From: Lunularia cruciata
Lineage: Eukaryota > Streptophyta > Marchantiopsida > Lunulariales > Lunulariaceae
Length of the DNA: 64,000 nt
Direction: 5' to 3'
Assembly (NCBI GenBank): GCA_948567375.1
Contig: OX419762.1
Span: forward strand, 54,454,841 to 54,518,840
Shown here: one piece after another, positions 10,460-20,009 of the stretch
Position numbering within the stretch: position 1 is the stretch's first letter
Layout of the letters: each line of letters begins with the position of its first letter
The notes under the pieces: generated by a model
What the model saw: the letters and a program-made list of their open reading frames with translations, nothing else
Database searches by the model: none
What the model was told of the DNA's origin: nothing
Position numbers and translations under genes: made by a program

Positions 10460-13400
10460 CTACCTTCTATGGTACATCTTCAACTTATCATGGTTAATCC
10501 TATCAAAGTGTCTTCCTCCCAACTCCTTGAGATCATAGGTGTAATTGCCCCACACCTTCTCTACTATGAAAGGTCCAAAGTACTTAGGCAAAAACTTCTT
10601 TTGCACTCTCTTGAATCGAATGGAATCAAACAACATTACCCAATCACCTTCTTTGAAAGGCTCCACCTTCTTCTTGCCTTGCCTCTTGTCATAGCTCTCC
10701 TTTTGTTTCCTTTGGGCTTGCTCCACTTGAACCATAGCAACTGCTCTTGCCTCTTCCAACTCCATGAGTTGATCCTTCCTTGACTTCCCTGCATCACTTC
10801 CTTGTGCTTTCTTCAATCTCCTATGAATGCTTTGGAAGGTAGGAAGATCAAAGTGAATAGGTAAGGTAGACTCAATACCATACACCAATTGGAATGGAGA
10901 ATATCCAGTGGAAGTCTTCATGGTTGTCCTATACTCCCACAAAACTGCATGAATCCTCTTGTCCCAATGATGTTTAGCCCCCTCCATTTCTGCATCTTTG
11001 GCCAACATCATGCACAAGGTCTGACTGGTTCTCTCTGCCAAGCCATTGGAATTTGGCTTATAGGATGTAGTTACTCTATGTGTGATAGAGAAATGTCGTA
11101 GCATGGCTGTAGTAATGCTTCCTGTAAACTCTCCTCCTCTATCAGAAACCAACTCCAAAGGGCATCCAAACCTAGTGATAATGCGTTCATAAAGAAATCT
11201 ACCCACTTCATCTTCATTCTTGTCCCTCAATGGTCTAGCCTCAACCCACTTGGTAAGGTAATCAGTAACTACCACAATGTACCGATTGTTCCTTGGGGTT
11301 CTATTGAGAGGTCCTACAAAATCAATTCCCCACTTCTCAAAAGGTCCTAGCAATGGAATTGATCTAAGTGGTGGAGTGGATGTAGACTTTCTAGCAAAAG
11401 CTTGACAAACATGACAAGTTTTGCAATAATCAAGACAATCCTTGAAAATCCCTCTCCAATGGTAACCTGCATCTAGAATCTTGAAAGCAGTCACCTTTCC
11501 TGCAAAGTGTCCTCCACATACTAAACCTTCATGAAACTCCTTTATGAGTAGGATAGACTCTTCCTTACCCACTGCTCTTCGAAGTAGACCATCTGCTCCT
11601 TGGTGAAAAAGAATATCCTCCACCATTGTGTAAGGTCTAGATCTTGCTGCAAGGGCCTTCCTCTCCCTAGCATGCATCCCTTCTGGATAGTTACCTCTTG
11701 TCACAAAATCCACAATCTCCTTGTACTCCATTGGAATCTCTTGAGTGACTGAGATTGTCATGAGCTCCTCATCCGGGAAGGAATCATCTACTGGCTCATC
11801 TCCATCATGATCATAGGCTCTAGATAACAAATCAGCATTTGCATGTTTCTTTCCTGGCCTATCCTCAATTGTGTAGTCATACTCAGACAAGAGTATCATC
11901 CACCTTGCTAGTCTCCCTTCAACATTAGGCTTGTTGAAGATGTACTTCAAAGCCTTGTGATCCGTGATAATTGTGGCTTTCCCTCCAATCAAGTAGTGTC
12001 TAAACTTCTTGAGACCAAAGATCACTGCCAACCCTTCTCTCTCTGTGACAGAGTAGTTCTTCTCTGCTGAAACCATCTGCCTACTAGCATAAGCTATTGG
12101 ATGATCATGCCCATCTTGGTCTAATTGACTAAGAGTGCATCCTATAGCTACATTAGAAGCATCAGTGTAGAGGATGAAAGGCTTACTCCAATCAGGTTTA
12201 GCAAGAATTGGAGCAACAACAAGGGATTGCTTGAGCTCCTCAAAAGCTTTGAGAGCCTCCTTGTCTTCCAAAATCACCATGTAATCTACACCCTTCTTCA
12301 TGTAGATGGTCAATGCATAAGCCTTGTTGGAAAATGAGAAGATGAACCTCCTATAGTACCCAACCATTCCCAAGAATTGGCGTAACTTTGTCAAGCTTGA
12401 AGGGAATGGAAGGTCTGAGATGTTCCTCACCTTCTCAGGATCAACTGCTATTCCATCCTTGGAGATGATGTGCCCCAAAAGTAGACCTTCTTCACATCCA
12501 AAAATGCACTTCTCTGGGTTGAGTGATGCATTTGCCTCATCCAAGCATTGCAAGACTTTGATTAGGTGCTCAAAGTGCTCCTCCTTGCTCCCATAGACAC
12601 AAAAGTCATCAATGAAATCTCTCACAAATTTCCCAATGAAAGGTTCAAATACCTTGTTCATGAACCGTTGGAATGTGGCTGGAGCATTGCAAAGCCCAAA
12701 AGGCATGACCTTCAAAGCGTAAGTTCTCCAAGGTGTGGTGAATGTGGTGAGTTGTTGATGCTCTGGTGCAATCTTTATTTGGTTATATCCACTATAACCA
12801 TCTCCAAAACTGTACCTCTCATGACCTGCAACCTCCTCCAAGATCTCATCAATGAATGGCAATGGGTAGTAGTCCTTCTTGGTAACAGCATTAAGCTTCT
12901 TGTAATCCACACATACCCGAAGCTTGCCATTCTTTTTCTTCACAATGACAATTGAAGACACCCATTCTGAATTCTCCACCTCAAAGATAAATCCAGCCTC
13001 CTTGAGCTTATCAATCTCCTCCTTCACAACCAAAGATATTGGTGGGCTAATGCGACGTTGCTTTTGGCGGATTGGTCTTGCATGTGACTCCACCTCTATC
13101 TTGTGCTCCTCCAAGGTGACTTCCTTCAAATCCTTGTAACTAAAAGCAAACACATGGATGAACTTGCGGAAAATCTCCTCAAATCTCACCTTCTCCTCCT
13201 TGGTAACATTTGGGCCATACTTGAGGGTAGATAACCTTCTCTCTACCTCCTCAAGTGTCAATGGTGATTTATCTGGGTCCTTCAAAACCTCTGGCTTAGG
13301 TGCAAAATCCATAGCACACAAGGGATACACATCTGAATCAGATTCAGATTCATCTTCCTCCGTGGAAGTCTCCTCTTCCATGCTTGTGTCCACACCTGAA

Positions 13401-15286
13401 GCTCCTTCTTCAGAATCTGATTCCCAATAATTAGAAGATGGGGTATCTGAATGTGAAGTGTTGGTGGTGTTAGTCACAGGAACAGTGACTCTATGGTTTG
13501 ATGGCCCAATCCTCAAGTACCCTTTGTGCCATCGATCAGTTGTGCGTGCTGCTCTCAACCATGGCCTCCCAAGAAGTAAGTCATAGCTTGAATCCTTCAA
13601 GACTTGGAAAGTCATGAGATTTTGAACTCCCATAACTGAAACTACCACCTTATCCATCACCCCTACTGGTTGAACTTGTTGCTTGTTTGCCATGCTCACC
13701 ACAAATGTTGAAGGTCTTGAGGGTATCATACCCAACTTCTTCATCAACCTTTCTGACATGGCATTCACTGCTGATCCTCCATCAACCAATGCATCCTTGA
13801 TGTTGTGACCATTCACTCTCACATCAATCTTGGAGGCATATTCACAAGCCTCCCATGGTGCTGGCTTGGCATCCACCACCCCCATTGATACTGGAACTTT
13901 TGCCTTCTTCTTCTTTTTGCTCCTTGTAGAACTCAAACCACCTCTAAGCTCCTTTCTCAAGGTAGGGTTCAAAGCAATTAATTGGCCCACTGTGATGTTA
14001 GCCTTGTGACTACCAACATCCTCCAACACATTGTAGTTCCATTGTTGCTTTGAGATCAAGAAGTCCTCCATCCCCAACTTCTTCCTTGGAGTCTTTGTTG
14101 TTGATGGTGTTGAGGTGCGAGTGCTCCTAGTAGACATAGGAGTATCCTTGCTTGAAGTAAATCCTTGAGAAGAGTGAACATCCTCTGCAAAACGAGCTCT
14201 CTTCTTCTCTTGTGCCAAAAGCTCCAAATTAAGACCCTTGGAGTTTGAGCACTCTCCCTTCTCATACTTGCTCTCAACCACATCTATGGATGCTATCCCC
14301 TTACCTTTGTTGGGATTAGGAGCCACTTGGGTTTCACTACCTCCCTCTTTCCCTCTATTGGCTCCCTCATAACCCCTTCCTCCATGGTAAGTGGAATTTG
14401 GGCAATTCCTTTGGATATGGCCTCTTCCTCCACAACCAAAACAATTTCTATCATTGAAATTGTTGGCTGGTTGGCCTCCTCTATATGGATAGTTTCCATA
14501 ACTCCTAGGTCCTCTCCCTACATTCTGATCCACCTCTCTCTTCTCCCATAGTTGCACCACATTGATCTTGAGATCCGCAAGTTGTTCTGTGATGGTTTGG
14601 AGTGGATCTTTTGGTGGAGGTGCAAGAACTGGAGCAACTACTACTTGTGGTGCAACCCTTGTCACCAAAGTATCAGAAGTTCCACCATACTTGTAGCCTT
14701 GAGGAGGATGCACAACCTCCTTCACCACCAAATCACTCTCATCCCCTTCCAAACTCTCCTCCATACGAATTGCGATCTTGATAGCTTCAACCTTGGAAGA
14801 AGGTTTCTCATATCTCACCTTGCTTCTAATTTGTGGTCTCAATCCTCCCACAAAATTCTTGGTGAGCATGGCCCCTATGCCAATCATTGTAGTCTCCACA
14901 TCATCCCCACCCTTCCTCAACACTATGCGAAATCTGGACTCCAACTTTTCCACTCTTTCCACATAGACCCTCACTTTCTCTCCATCTCCTTGCTTGAGAA
15001 ATGTAACCTCACTCATCAATCTCTCATAACTCTCATCAGGAAGAAAGTTCTCAATGAGTGCTGAAGTCAAAGTCTCCCAAGACTCCTCTTCCCCCTCTCT
15101 CCTCTCTCTCTTTTGGTATTCTGACTCATACCATGTAAGTGCTGCATCCTCAAAGAAATCTGGTAATAATGAGGCCCACTCATTCTTCCTCCTCTCATTG
15201 TTTCCTATGCAAGCTCTCTTGAAGTCTCTCACAAAGGCCTCCACATCTTCTCCATCCTTGCCAAAGAAAACCGGAAGTTTCCCCAT
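10460..15286 (-). CDS. Gag-Pol polyprotein of element A (gag, protease, RT, RNase H, integrase)
   Basis: The 1608-residue ORF starts at an ATG (MGKLPVFFGK). Gag fills about residues 1-280 and ends in a CCHC knuckle at 282-295 (CFGCGGRGHIQRNC). A protease with VDGGSAVN (D502) and LLGRPWL near 571 follows. RT is at about 740-980; its catalytic box is FIDD (891-894) instead of the usual YxDD. RNase H shows TDAS near 1041. Integrase has an HHCC zinc site (H1252, H1260, C1291, C1294) and a DD35E triad (D1322, D1382, E1418), then a GPF-type C-terminus without a chromodomain. The stop lies 35 bp before the polypurine tract, so there is no env-like gene. Compared with copy B, RT has TPWRTYAL in place of TPWGTYAF, which may impair it. 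The polyprotein would build virus-like particles and copy and integrate the element. Confidence 0.95.
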   Translation of the reverse strand: MGKLPVFFGKDGEDVEAFVRDFKRACIGNNERRKNEWASLLPDFFEDAALTWYESEYQKRERREGEEESWETLTSALIENFLPDESYERLMSEVTFLKQGDGEKVRVYVERVEKLESRFRIVLRKGGDDVETTMIGIGAMLTKNFVGGLRPQIRSKVRYEKPSSKVEAIKIAIRMEESLEGDESDLVVKEVVHPPQGYKYGGTSDTLVTRVAPQVVVAPVLAPPPKDPLQTITEQLADLKINVVQLWEKREVDQNVGRGPRSYGNYPYRGGQPANNFNDRNCFGCGGRGHIQRNCPNSTYHGGRGYEGANRGKEGGSETQVAPNPNKGKGIASIDVVESKYEKGECSNSKGLNLELLAQEKKRARFAEDVHSSQGFTSSKDTPMSTRSTRTSTPSTTKTPRKKLGMEDFLISKQQWNYNVLEDVGSHKANITVGQLIALNPTLRKELRGGLSSTRSKKKKKAKVPVSMGVVDAKPAPWEACEYASKIDVRVNGHNIKDALVDGGSAVNAMSERLMKKLGMIPSRPSTFVVSMANKQQVQPVGVMDKVVVSVMGVQNLMTFQVLKDSSYDLLLGRPWLRAARTTDRWHKGYLRIGPSNHRVTVPVTNTTNTSHSDTPSSNYWESDSEEGASGVDTSMEEETSTEEDESESDSDVYPLCAMDFAPKPEVLKDPDKSPLTLEEVERRLSTLKYGPNVTKEEKVRFEEIFRKFIHVFAFSYKDLKEVTLEEHKIEVESHARPIRQKQRRISPPISLVVKEEIDKLKEAGFIFEVENSEWVSSIVIVKKKNGKLRVCVDYKKLNAVTKKDYYPLPFIDEILEEVAGHERYSFGDGYSGYNQIKIAPEHQQLTTFTTPWRTYALKVMPFGLCNAPATFQRFMNKVFEPFIGKFVRDFIDDFCVYGSKEEHFEHLIKVLQCLDEANASLNPEKCIFGCEEGLLLGHIISKDGIAVDPEKVRNISDLPFPSSLTKLRQFLGMVGYYRRFIFSFSNKAYALTIYMKKGVDYMVILEDKEALKAFEELKQSLVVAPILAKPDWSKPFILYTDASNVAIGCTLSQLDQDGHDHPIAYASRQMVSAEKNYSVTEREGLAVIFGLKKFRHYLIGGKATIITDHKALKYIFNKPNVEGRLARWMILLSEYDYTIEDRPGKKHANADLLSRAYDHDGDEPVDDSFPDEELMTISVTQEIPMEYKEIVDFVTRGNYPEGMHARERKALAARSRPYTMVEDILFHQGADGLLRRAVGKEESILLIKEFHEGLVCGGHFAGKVTAFKILDAGYHWRGIFKDCLDYCKTCHVCQAFARKSTSTPPLRSIPLLGPFEKWGIDFVGPLNRTPRNNRYIVVVTDYLTKWVEARPLRDKNEDEVGRFLYERIITRFGCPLELVSDRGGEFTGSITTAMLRHFSITHRVTTSYKPNSNGLAERTSQTLCMMLAKDAEMEGAKHHWDKRIHAVLWEYRTTMKTSTGYSPFQLVYGIESTLPIHFDLPTFQSIHRRLKKAQGSDAGKSRKDQLMELEEARAVAMVQVEQAQRKQKESYDKRQGKKKVEPFKEGDWVMLFDSIRFKRVQKKFLPKYFGPFIVEKVWGNYTYDLKELGGRHFDRINHDKLKMYHRR

Positions 15287-15521
15287 CTTAACCCCTCACT
15301 ATCTTTCTTTTCTCTTAATTTTTTTTTTCTCTTTTCTTTTCTCTCACTCTATTACTAATAGAGTATATACATGACTAACACCATCTGAGAATAATCCACT
15401 CTAGGGAACACAAAAGGTTCAGGTTGCTCCAAGATTTCTATAGCAACATCAAATCCTAGAGTGCATATTAATCTAACTCTCATGGATAGTTTATCCATAA
15501 GTTGAAAGATTATCTCCATCA

Positions 15522-15995
15522 CTAATCTTGAGAACTAGCTGATGAAGGTGGTAGTATTTCTGTAGCTGTACTAAGACTCTCTCCAAGATCCTTCACCAAA
15601 GTTTCCAAAAGTGCTTTTACTCCACTACACTCATGTCCTTTTGGAAGTCCTTCAACTCCACAAACCTCACACAACTCCTTGGTCTTAGATCTTCTCCCTC
15701 CCAATCTTGGTGAAGAAGGTCCAACATGCAAACCCAAGTCAAGTAAGCCTCTCCTTTCCCTCAATCTCTTGCTCTCAAAGGTTAATGGACATGAACTTGC
15801 CTTATGTCCCTTCTCTCCACATAGAAAGCACTTAGACTCACTCTTTCCTCCAAGTGGTGTAGGTTTTTGGATCCTCTCAACACTCTCTTCAAATTCTATT
15901 GTAAACTCTCTTTTCCTCAAATCCACCCCTACAATCACCTCAAACCCTTGGGGAACCTTGCATAATCTCAATTTCCACTCTTGATGACCCTCCAT
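15522..15995 (-). CDS. ORF0: accessory zinc-knuckle protein upstream of gag
   Basis: This is a 157-residue frame starting at the ATG of MEGHQEWKLRL; an in-frame TGA lies just upstream, so longer versions would need splicing or a GTG start. It carries a clear CCHC knuckle (CFLCGEKGHKASSC), an Arg-rich stretch (SKRLRERRG), a second Cys/His cluster (CEVCGVEGLPKGHEC) and a predicted-helical, Ser-rich tail ending SSASSQD. It sits 235 bp upstream of gag in the same direction. A full-length copy is in B, and decayed copies are in C and G at the same place, so it is a constant part of the family. Extra ORFs ahead of gag occur in Ogre/Tat-type elements. A nucleic-acid-binding role is likely from the knuckle; the exact function is unknown. 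Confidence 0.75.
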   Translation of the reverse strand: MEGHQEWKLRLCKVPQGFEVIVGVDLRKREFTIEFEESVERIQKPTPLGGKSESKCFLCGEKGHKASSCPLTFESKRLRERRGLLDLGLHVGPSSPRLGGRRSKTKELCEVCGVEGLPKGHECSGVKALLETLVKDLGESLSTATEILPPSSASSQD

Positions 15996-16834
15996 GTTCC
16001 CAAAGATGAATCTAAACACTCAAACATGCTTTTTGTTGATCTCAAACTTCTCATGCATGAGATCTCCACTCTGCAGAATTGACCCTTCCTCACAGTGTCA
16101 CTCAAATCTCCCAACAAATATGTCACAGTCCTCTGAAATTTTCCACACTTGATCACAACTCTAGGGCGTCCCTCCTTGCAAAATTTTAGATCTTTTCATC
16201 GAGCCATTTGGCCTAGACACCTTTCTATTCAGCACCCATATTTCAGATTTGGTCTGAAAACCACCCCCCTCACTTCAAAAACTCATAACGCACTGCGCAA
16301 AAATGATCTCTCTCTAATTTTTGTGGCACCATGTAGGATACAATGCACTGAATTTTCTTGGAAATTTTCAGGACAATTCACTAAAAATTGAAGAAATGGC
16401 AGACTCTGTACAATTTTCCAGAGAGCATGCAGTTGCGGGAGCACTTTACCCTATCAACTTTCAAAAATTCTACCCCAGTGCGCATAGAAGCTCTCTCAAT
16501 AATTTCAAGTGTGCTAACTGAAAGATAACCCAAGCTATCATGTGTAGAAATCTCAAGTCCAGATCTCAAACTTGAGATTTTGCCCAAAATCACCTTAATC
16601 CCCAAAATCTGCAATCCACCTCACACAATCTCTCCAATTCCTCTCATGTGTACAAGATGTACAAAATCACCTCAAAGACATCATAATGAACTACAGGGTA
16701 TACAAATGGATCTTGGTTCTCTAACATAAGTTCAGCCCTCTCCTCTCCTAATGTTCTCTCCAAGTGAGCTCTCATAGCCTCCTTCTGCCTAATGTAGAAT
16801 TGGACGCGGAACATTATCTTGCCTTCTAGAGAGG
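15996..16834 (-). other. 5' leader of element A
   Basis: This is about 840 bp of untranslated leader between the primer site and ORF0. It contains a short frame (start ATG near 16822, ending at 16644, MFRVQFYIRQKEAM...) right after the primer site. Leader sequence around this frame is kept in B, C and G, with changes that include loss of that ATG in B. It may be a regulatory upstream ORF, a first coding exon or packaging sequence; I cannot tell which. Confidence 0.5.
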
Positions 16835-16851
16835 TCCCGGCAACGGAACCA
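16835..16851 (-). promoter_or_regulatory. Primer-binding site, tRNA-Glu type
   Basis: The minus strand reads TGGTTCCGTTGCCGGGA four bases inside the 5' LTR. This complements the 3' end of a plant tRNA-Glu (acceptor end CAACGGAA plus CCA, recalled from general knowledge). The same site is in B (44206-44222), C (36767-36783) and G (52133-52149). Confidence 0.8.
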
Positions 16852-16855
16852 AAAA

Positions 16856-17534
16856 TGTGAGCCGGCCTGTCTCTCACTCAGGATGAACCTCTGATGGCTA
16901 TTATGGTAGCGCACCATGGACTAAGAAGGCAAGGAACCCCAACTCCATCATACTCCTCCAAGGCTAACACTCCAAGACTCAAGACATTGCTCACTAGAGA
17001 ACTCAATGAGAGAGAGATAGTTGCAAATGAAAGGATGATGAGTACCTCCTCACTCCTTGTTTATATACTTGTGAAATAGTTACGTACCAAAGTTACTAAT
17101 TACCGTAGTAACTCAAGTTACTAGACTAAAAGTCAAGTAAAGTCAAAAAGTAGAAAGGAATATCCATTCACATGGGCATATTCCCCTTATCTTGACCCAA
17201 CCACTAAAGCAAGGATTCCTTCACATGGGCTATCCTTGGACTAAAGAAGAATCCAAAACAAAAAGGCTTGCGGGCCCAAGAGTTCTCAACTCTTTCCCCA
17301 AAGCCAAACACCTAGGAATAATACCAAGTCAACACACTAAAATCCAAAATAGTGGTGCTCATCTTTTCTACTTCCTCTAAAGTAAGGTCCCATCTATCTT
17401 AGCTATGACTAACTTTAGCTAACCATGACTAATATAGAACCATCCTTTATCTCTATATAAATAATATCTCTTAAGTACTTGTAATACCAAGCTAAATATC
17501 ACAATACCACACACATGCACAAATGGGTGTTACA
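16856..17534 (-). repeat. 5' LTR of element A
   Basis: This 679-bp LTR has TGTGAGCC at its left end and TGTTACA at its right end in plus-strand orientation. It acts as the element promoter on the minus strand. The outer flank at 17535 begins ggactggctc, which is the integrase frame of element D. Confidence 0.92.
17060..17067 (-). promoter_or_regulatory. TATA box in the A 5' LTR
   Basis: The minus strand reads cacaagTATATAAAcaagg, a good plant TATA context. It is kept in the C and G LTRs. Transcription would begin about 30 bp further along the minus strand, putting most of the LTR in U3. Confidence 0.6.
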
Positions 17535-18549
17535 GGACTGGCTCAGCAAAATGATTCATGTATGCCCTACCACCAAGGAGGTGACCGCTCTACAACTAGC
17601 TCAACTATACTTAGATGCAGTCTTTGCTCACCATGGCTTGTCTAGAGTACTCATCATCGATAGAGGCACCCAATTCACCAGTTTGTTTTGGTGAACACTC
17701 TTTGGTTTCTTCAAAACCAAGTTGGCCATGTCTACAGCTTACCACCCACAAACAAATGGCCAAACAAAGCGGGCTAATCGCACGATTGAAGACATGTTAC
17801 GCGGCTTTACCTTAGAAGAGCAAGAGAGGTGGGACACCCTACTACCGTTGGTGGAATTCGCTTACAACAATTCAGTGAATGCCTCCACCCAGGTCACTAC
17901 GTTCTTCCTCATATATGGGGAGCATCCCTTCACACCTTCTAGCTTGATGAAGATCCATCCAGTGACTACCAAGGTTGATGCAGTCAACACATTTGTTTCT
18001 AGAATCCAACAAGGTGTGGAGAGCGCCAAGCACAAGTTACAGATTGCACAAAATCGACAAAAGCAGTATGCTAATGCACACCATAGGCACATGGAGTTCA
18101 ATGTTGGGGATCAAGTGTGGCTATTGACAACCAACCTCACATTAGTTAGATCTCGTAAGCTCAGACCTCGTTTTATTGGGCCTTTCTCGATTCTTCGTCG
18201 CATCGGCGCTATGGCCTATCACCTTGAGCTACCACCACACATGAAGATCCATCCAGTGTTCCATGTCTCCCTATTACGTAGATATGCTCCCCGATCAGGC
18301 CAAGGTACTTCCACACAAGACATCCGACCTTGTCCGACAGTCATTGATGGCACAGAGGAACATGAAGTGGAGCGGATTCTCCAAAAGCGCATGTGTGGTA
18401 CTCGCCATCCACGGGTGGAATATCTAGTACAATGGAAAGGTTACCCCCTCTATGAAGCAACCTAGGAACCCGCTGCCAATTTGGCACATGCACCGGTGTT
18501 GGTGCATGCATTTGAGCAACAATTGCACAACGAGGACGTTGCGTCTTAA
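17535..18549 (+). pseudogene. Chromovirus D: integrase core and chromodomain
   Basis: Plus-strand frame of a chromovirus integrase, starting abruptly at DWLSKMIHVCPTTKEV. The second catalytic Asp is visible in IIDRGTQFTS, but the catalytic Glu position reads QTNGQTKRAN, with Lys in place of Glu. A stop interrupts SLFW-stop-TLFG. The C-terminal part includes the GPF box (RPRFIGPFSILRRIG), HPVFHVSLLR and a chromodomain (VERILQKRM ... EYLVQWKGYPLYEAT) in which the next codon, normally Trp of WEP, is TAG (18463-18465). The frame then continues to a natural stop at 18547-18549, just before the polypurine tract aaaggaaggagg. The 5' part is absent, cut by element A. Confidence 0.88.
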
Positions 18550-18562
18550 AAGGAAGGAGGTC

Positions 18563-19333
18563 TATAATACCAAGGGTTAGCCATATGATCTAGATGTGAA
18601 ATTCGGTTTGGTAACATCTAGAATGATGTTATACATGATAGTCAAAATAGATCAGATAGAAGTATCACCAAAAGAGTACTTCTACTAATAGGGCAGAAAC
18701 CGAAATAGACTTGAGAACCTTAGAACCAATAGCTAGACATATGATTTAAAGGTGAGAATTGGTTTGGTAACATCTGGAAGGATGTTACACATGATGGACT
18801 AAACAGATCAGAAAGAGGTATCACCAAAAGAGGTATCACCAAAAGAGGTATCACCAAAAGAGGACTTCTATTAATAGAGTAGGAACCGAAATATGCCTGA
18901 AATCTTTGAAGGCAATTTTGGAAGCCTAAATGGATGAATTAGGCCTCGAAAATGTGCAATTCCCTCCCCCCCAATTGAGGAAAGGCTGGCCTTCCCTCCC
19001 CCTTGGTTTGTCTCGTCGAGAGCTTTCCAATGGTACCTTACTCATGTGATTCTGAGATTCTTACAGGAAGATTCCCTAAAAGATTCCCTCCGGTCAAAGC
19101 TCGTTTGACCAACCAGATAGGACCTAGACCAGACAGTTCACCCATCCAAGTAAGTAATCCAAGGGTGGAGCTTGTTGACATGTCACCTATTTGTGTCCCT
19201 AATCCTATGGTGGAGCTTCCTTGGAGGAGATCCTCTTTGTCTATATAATAAAGAGAAGGTGCTCCCTTGGGGCATCGAATGTTTGAGTGTGCAATCTGTG
19301 TTTTCTCTCTTCTCTTGTCCTCGGAGTATTACA
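18563..19333 (+). repeat. 3' LTR of chromovirus D
   Basis: This LTR of about 770 bp ends in gagtattaca; its start (expected TGTAATACC) reads tataatacc. It contains two diverged copies of a unit of about 155 bp at its 5' end, then a single-copy body with a ctatataataaag TATA-like stretch near 19240. The same family forms L1, L2 and L4. Confidence 0.85.
18816..18860 (+). repeat. Three tandem copies of a 15-bp unit
   Basis: The unit aggtatcaccaaaag is repeated three times without change inside the D LTR. Other LTRs of the family have one copy, so this is a recent local slippage event. Confidence 0.9.
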
Positions 19334-20009
19334 CACAAGTATGAGATTTTTCATGATGTAAGATTTTTTTAATATTATATGAGATTTTATATGATAAATT
19401 GTCAAATTTTGTAATTTTTTATTAGAGGTTGAGATTTCTATTATAAATTGAAATTTAACTAATTTTTTTAATCAAGGCATAAATATGAGATTTTTTATAT
19501 TGTTTGCATAATTGTTAAATTTTCCATTGTAATTACTAAATTTAGCTATCTATTAATAATTTATTTTTTATCAATATTTTAGATTTATTGTTATGGATTG
19601 AGATTAAATACTTTCTTGTCAAGGCAAAGGTATGAGATTTTCCCATATTATGGCTTTTTATATTATAAAGAAGTATGATCTTTTCCATTGAATTTGACTA
19701 TTGGCATAAGATTTTCCCATATTGAGTTTTTCAATATTATAGAGAAATATGAGATTTTCAAAATTGTAAGCAAGGGTGAGATTTCACATTGCTTCACATA
19801 TTGAAATGTCCCATATTGTAAGTAGGTGTGAGATATTTTTTGAATTTTGCAATTGATGAGATTTTCCACATTACAAGTAGGGATGAGAATTTTCATTGAT
19901 CTTGATTATTAGTGTAAGATTTTCTATTATAATTCGTCAATATCAATAAAGTGTGAATGAAAGCTGGAATCTTAGATATTTGGTTCTTAAACTAACTTAT
20001 AAGCCAATT
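19334..20009 (+). repeat. AT-rich degenerate repeat built on 'atgagattttcccatatt'
   Basis: A very AT-rich stretch in which forms of (t)atgagattttccca/catatt recur about ten times at irregular spacing (for example near 19340, 19630, 19690, 19750, 19850 and 19880). No coding frame is present. It may be a decayed minisatellite or part of an old element's untranslated region. Confidence 0.55.

Larger units (their letters stand above)
9733..17534 (-). mobile_element. Element A: near-complete non-chromodomain Ty3/gypsy retrotransposon
   Basis: Read on the minus strand the order is 5' LTR (16856-17534), primer-binding site, leader, ORF0 (zinc knuckle), Gag-Pol (1608 residues, uninterrupted), polypurine tract and 3' LTR (9733-10411). 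The RT, RNase H and integrase style, the absence of a chromodomain and the extra ORF ahead of gag suggest the Tat/Athila/Ogre side of plant Ty3/gypsy; that placement is inference. The LTRs look identical apart from the outermost bases, so insertion is recent. The flanks carry no matching target duplication (ggatc on the left, ggact on the right) and belong to different chromoviruses in opposite orientation. Confidence 0.93.

Noticed and set aside
12566..12955. Plus-strand frames of 70-130 codons across element A and its relatives
   Set aside because: They are antisense shadows of the Gag-Pol frame, repeated at the same places in B, C and G, with no motifs of their own.
15522..16019. ORF0 starting at MFRFIFGN (165 residues)
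   Set aside because: That first codon is GTG and an in-frame TGA precedes it. The first ATG gives MEGHQEWKLRL at 15995.
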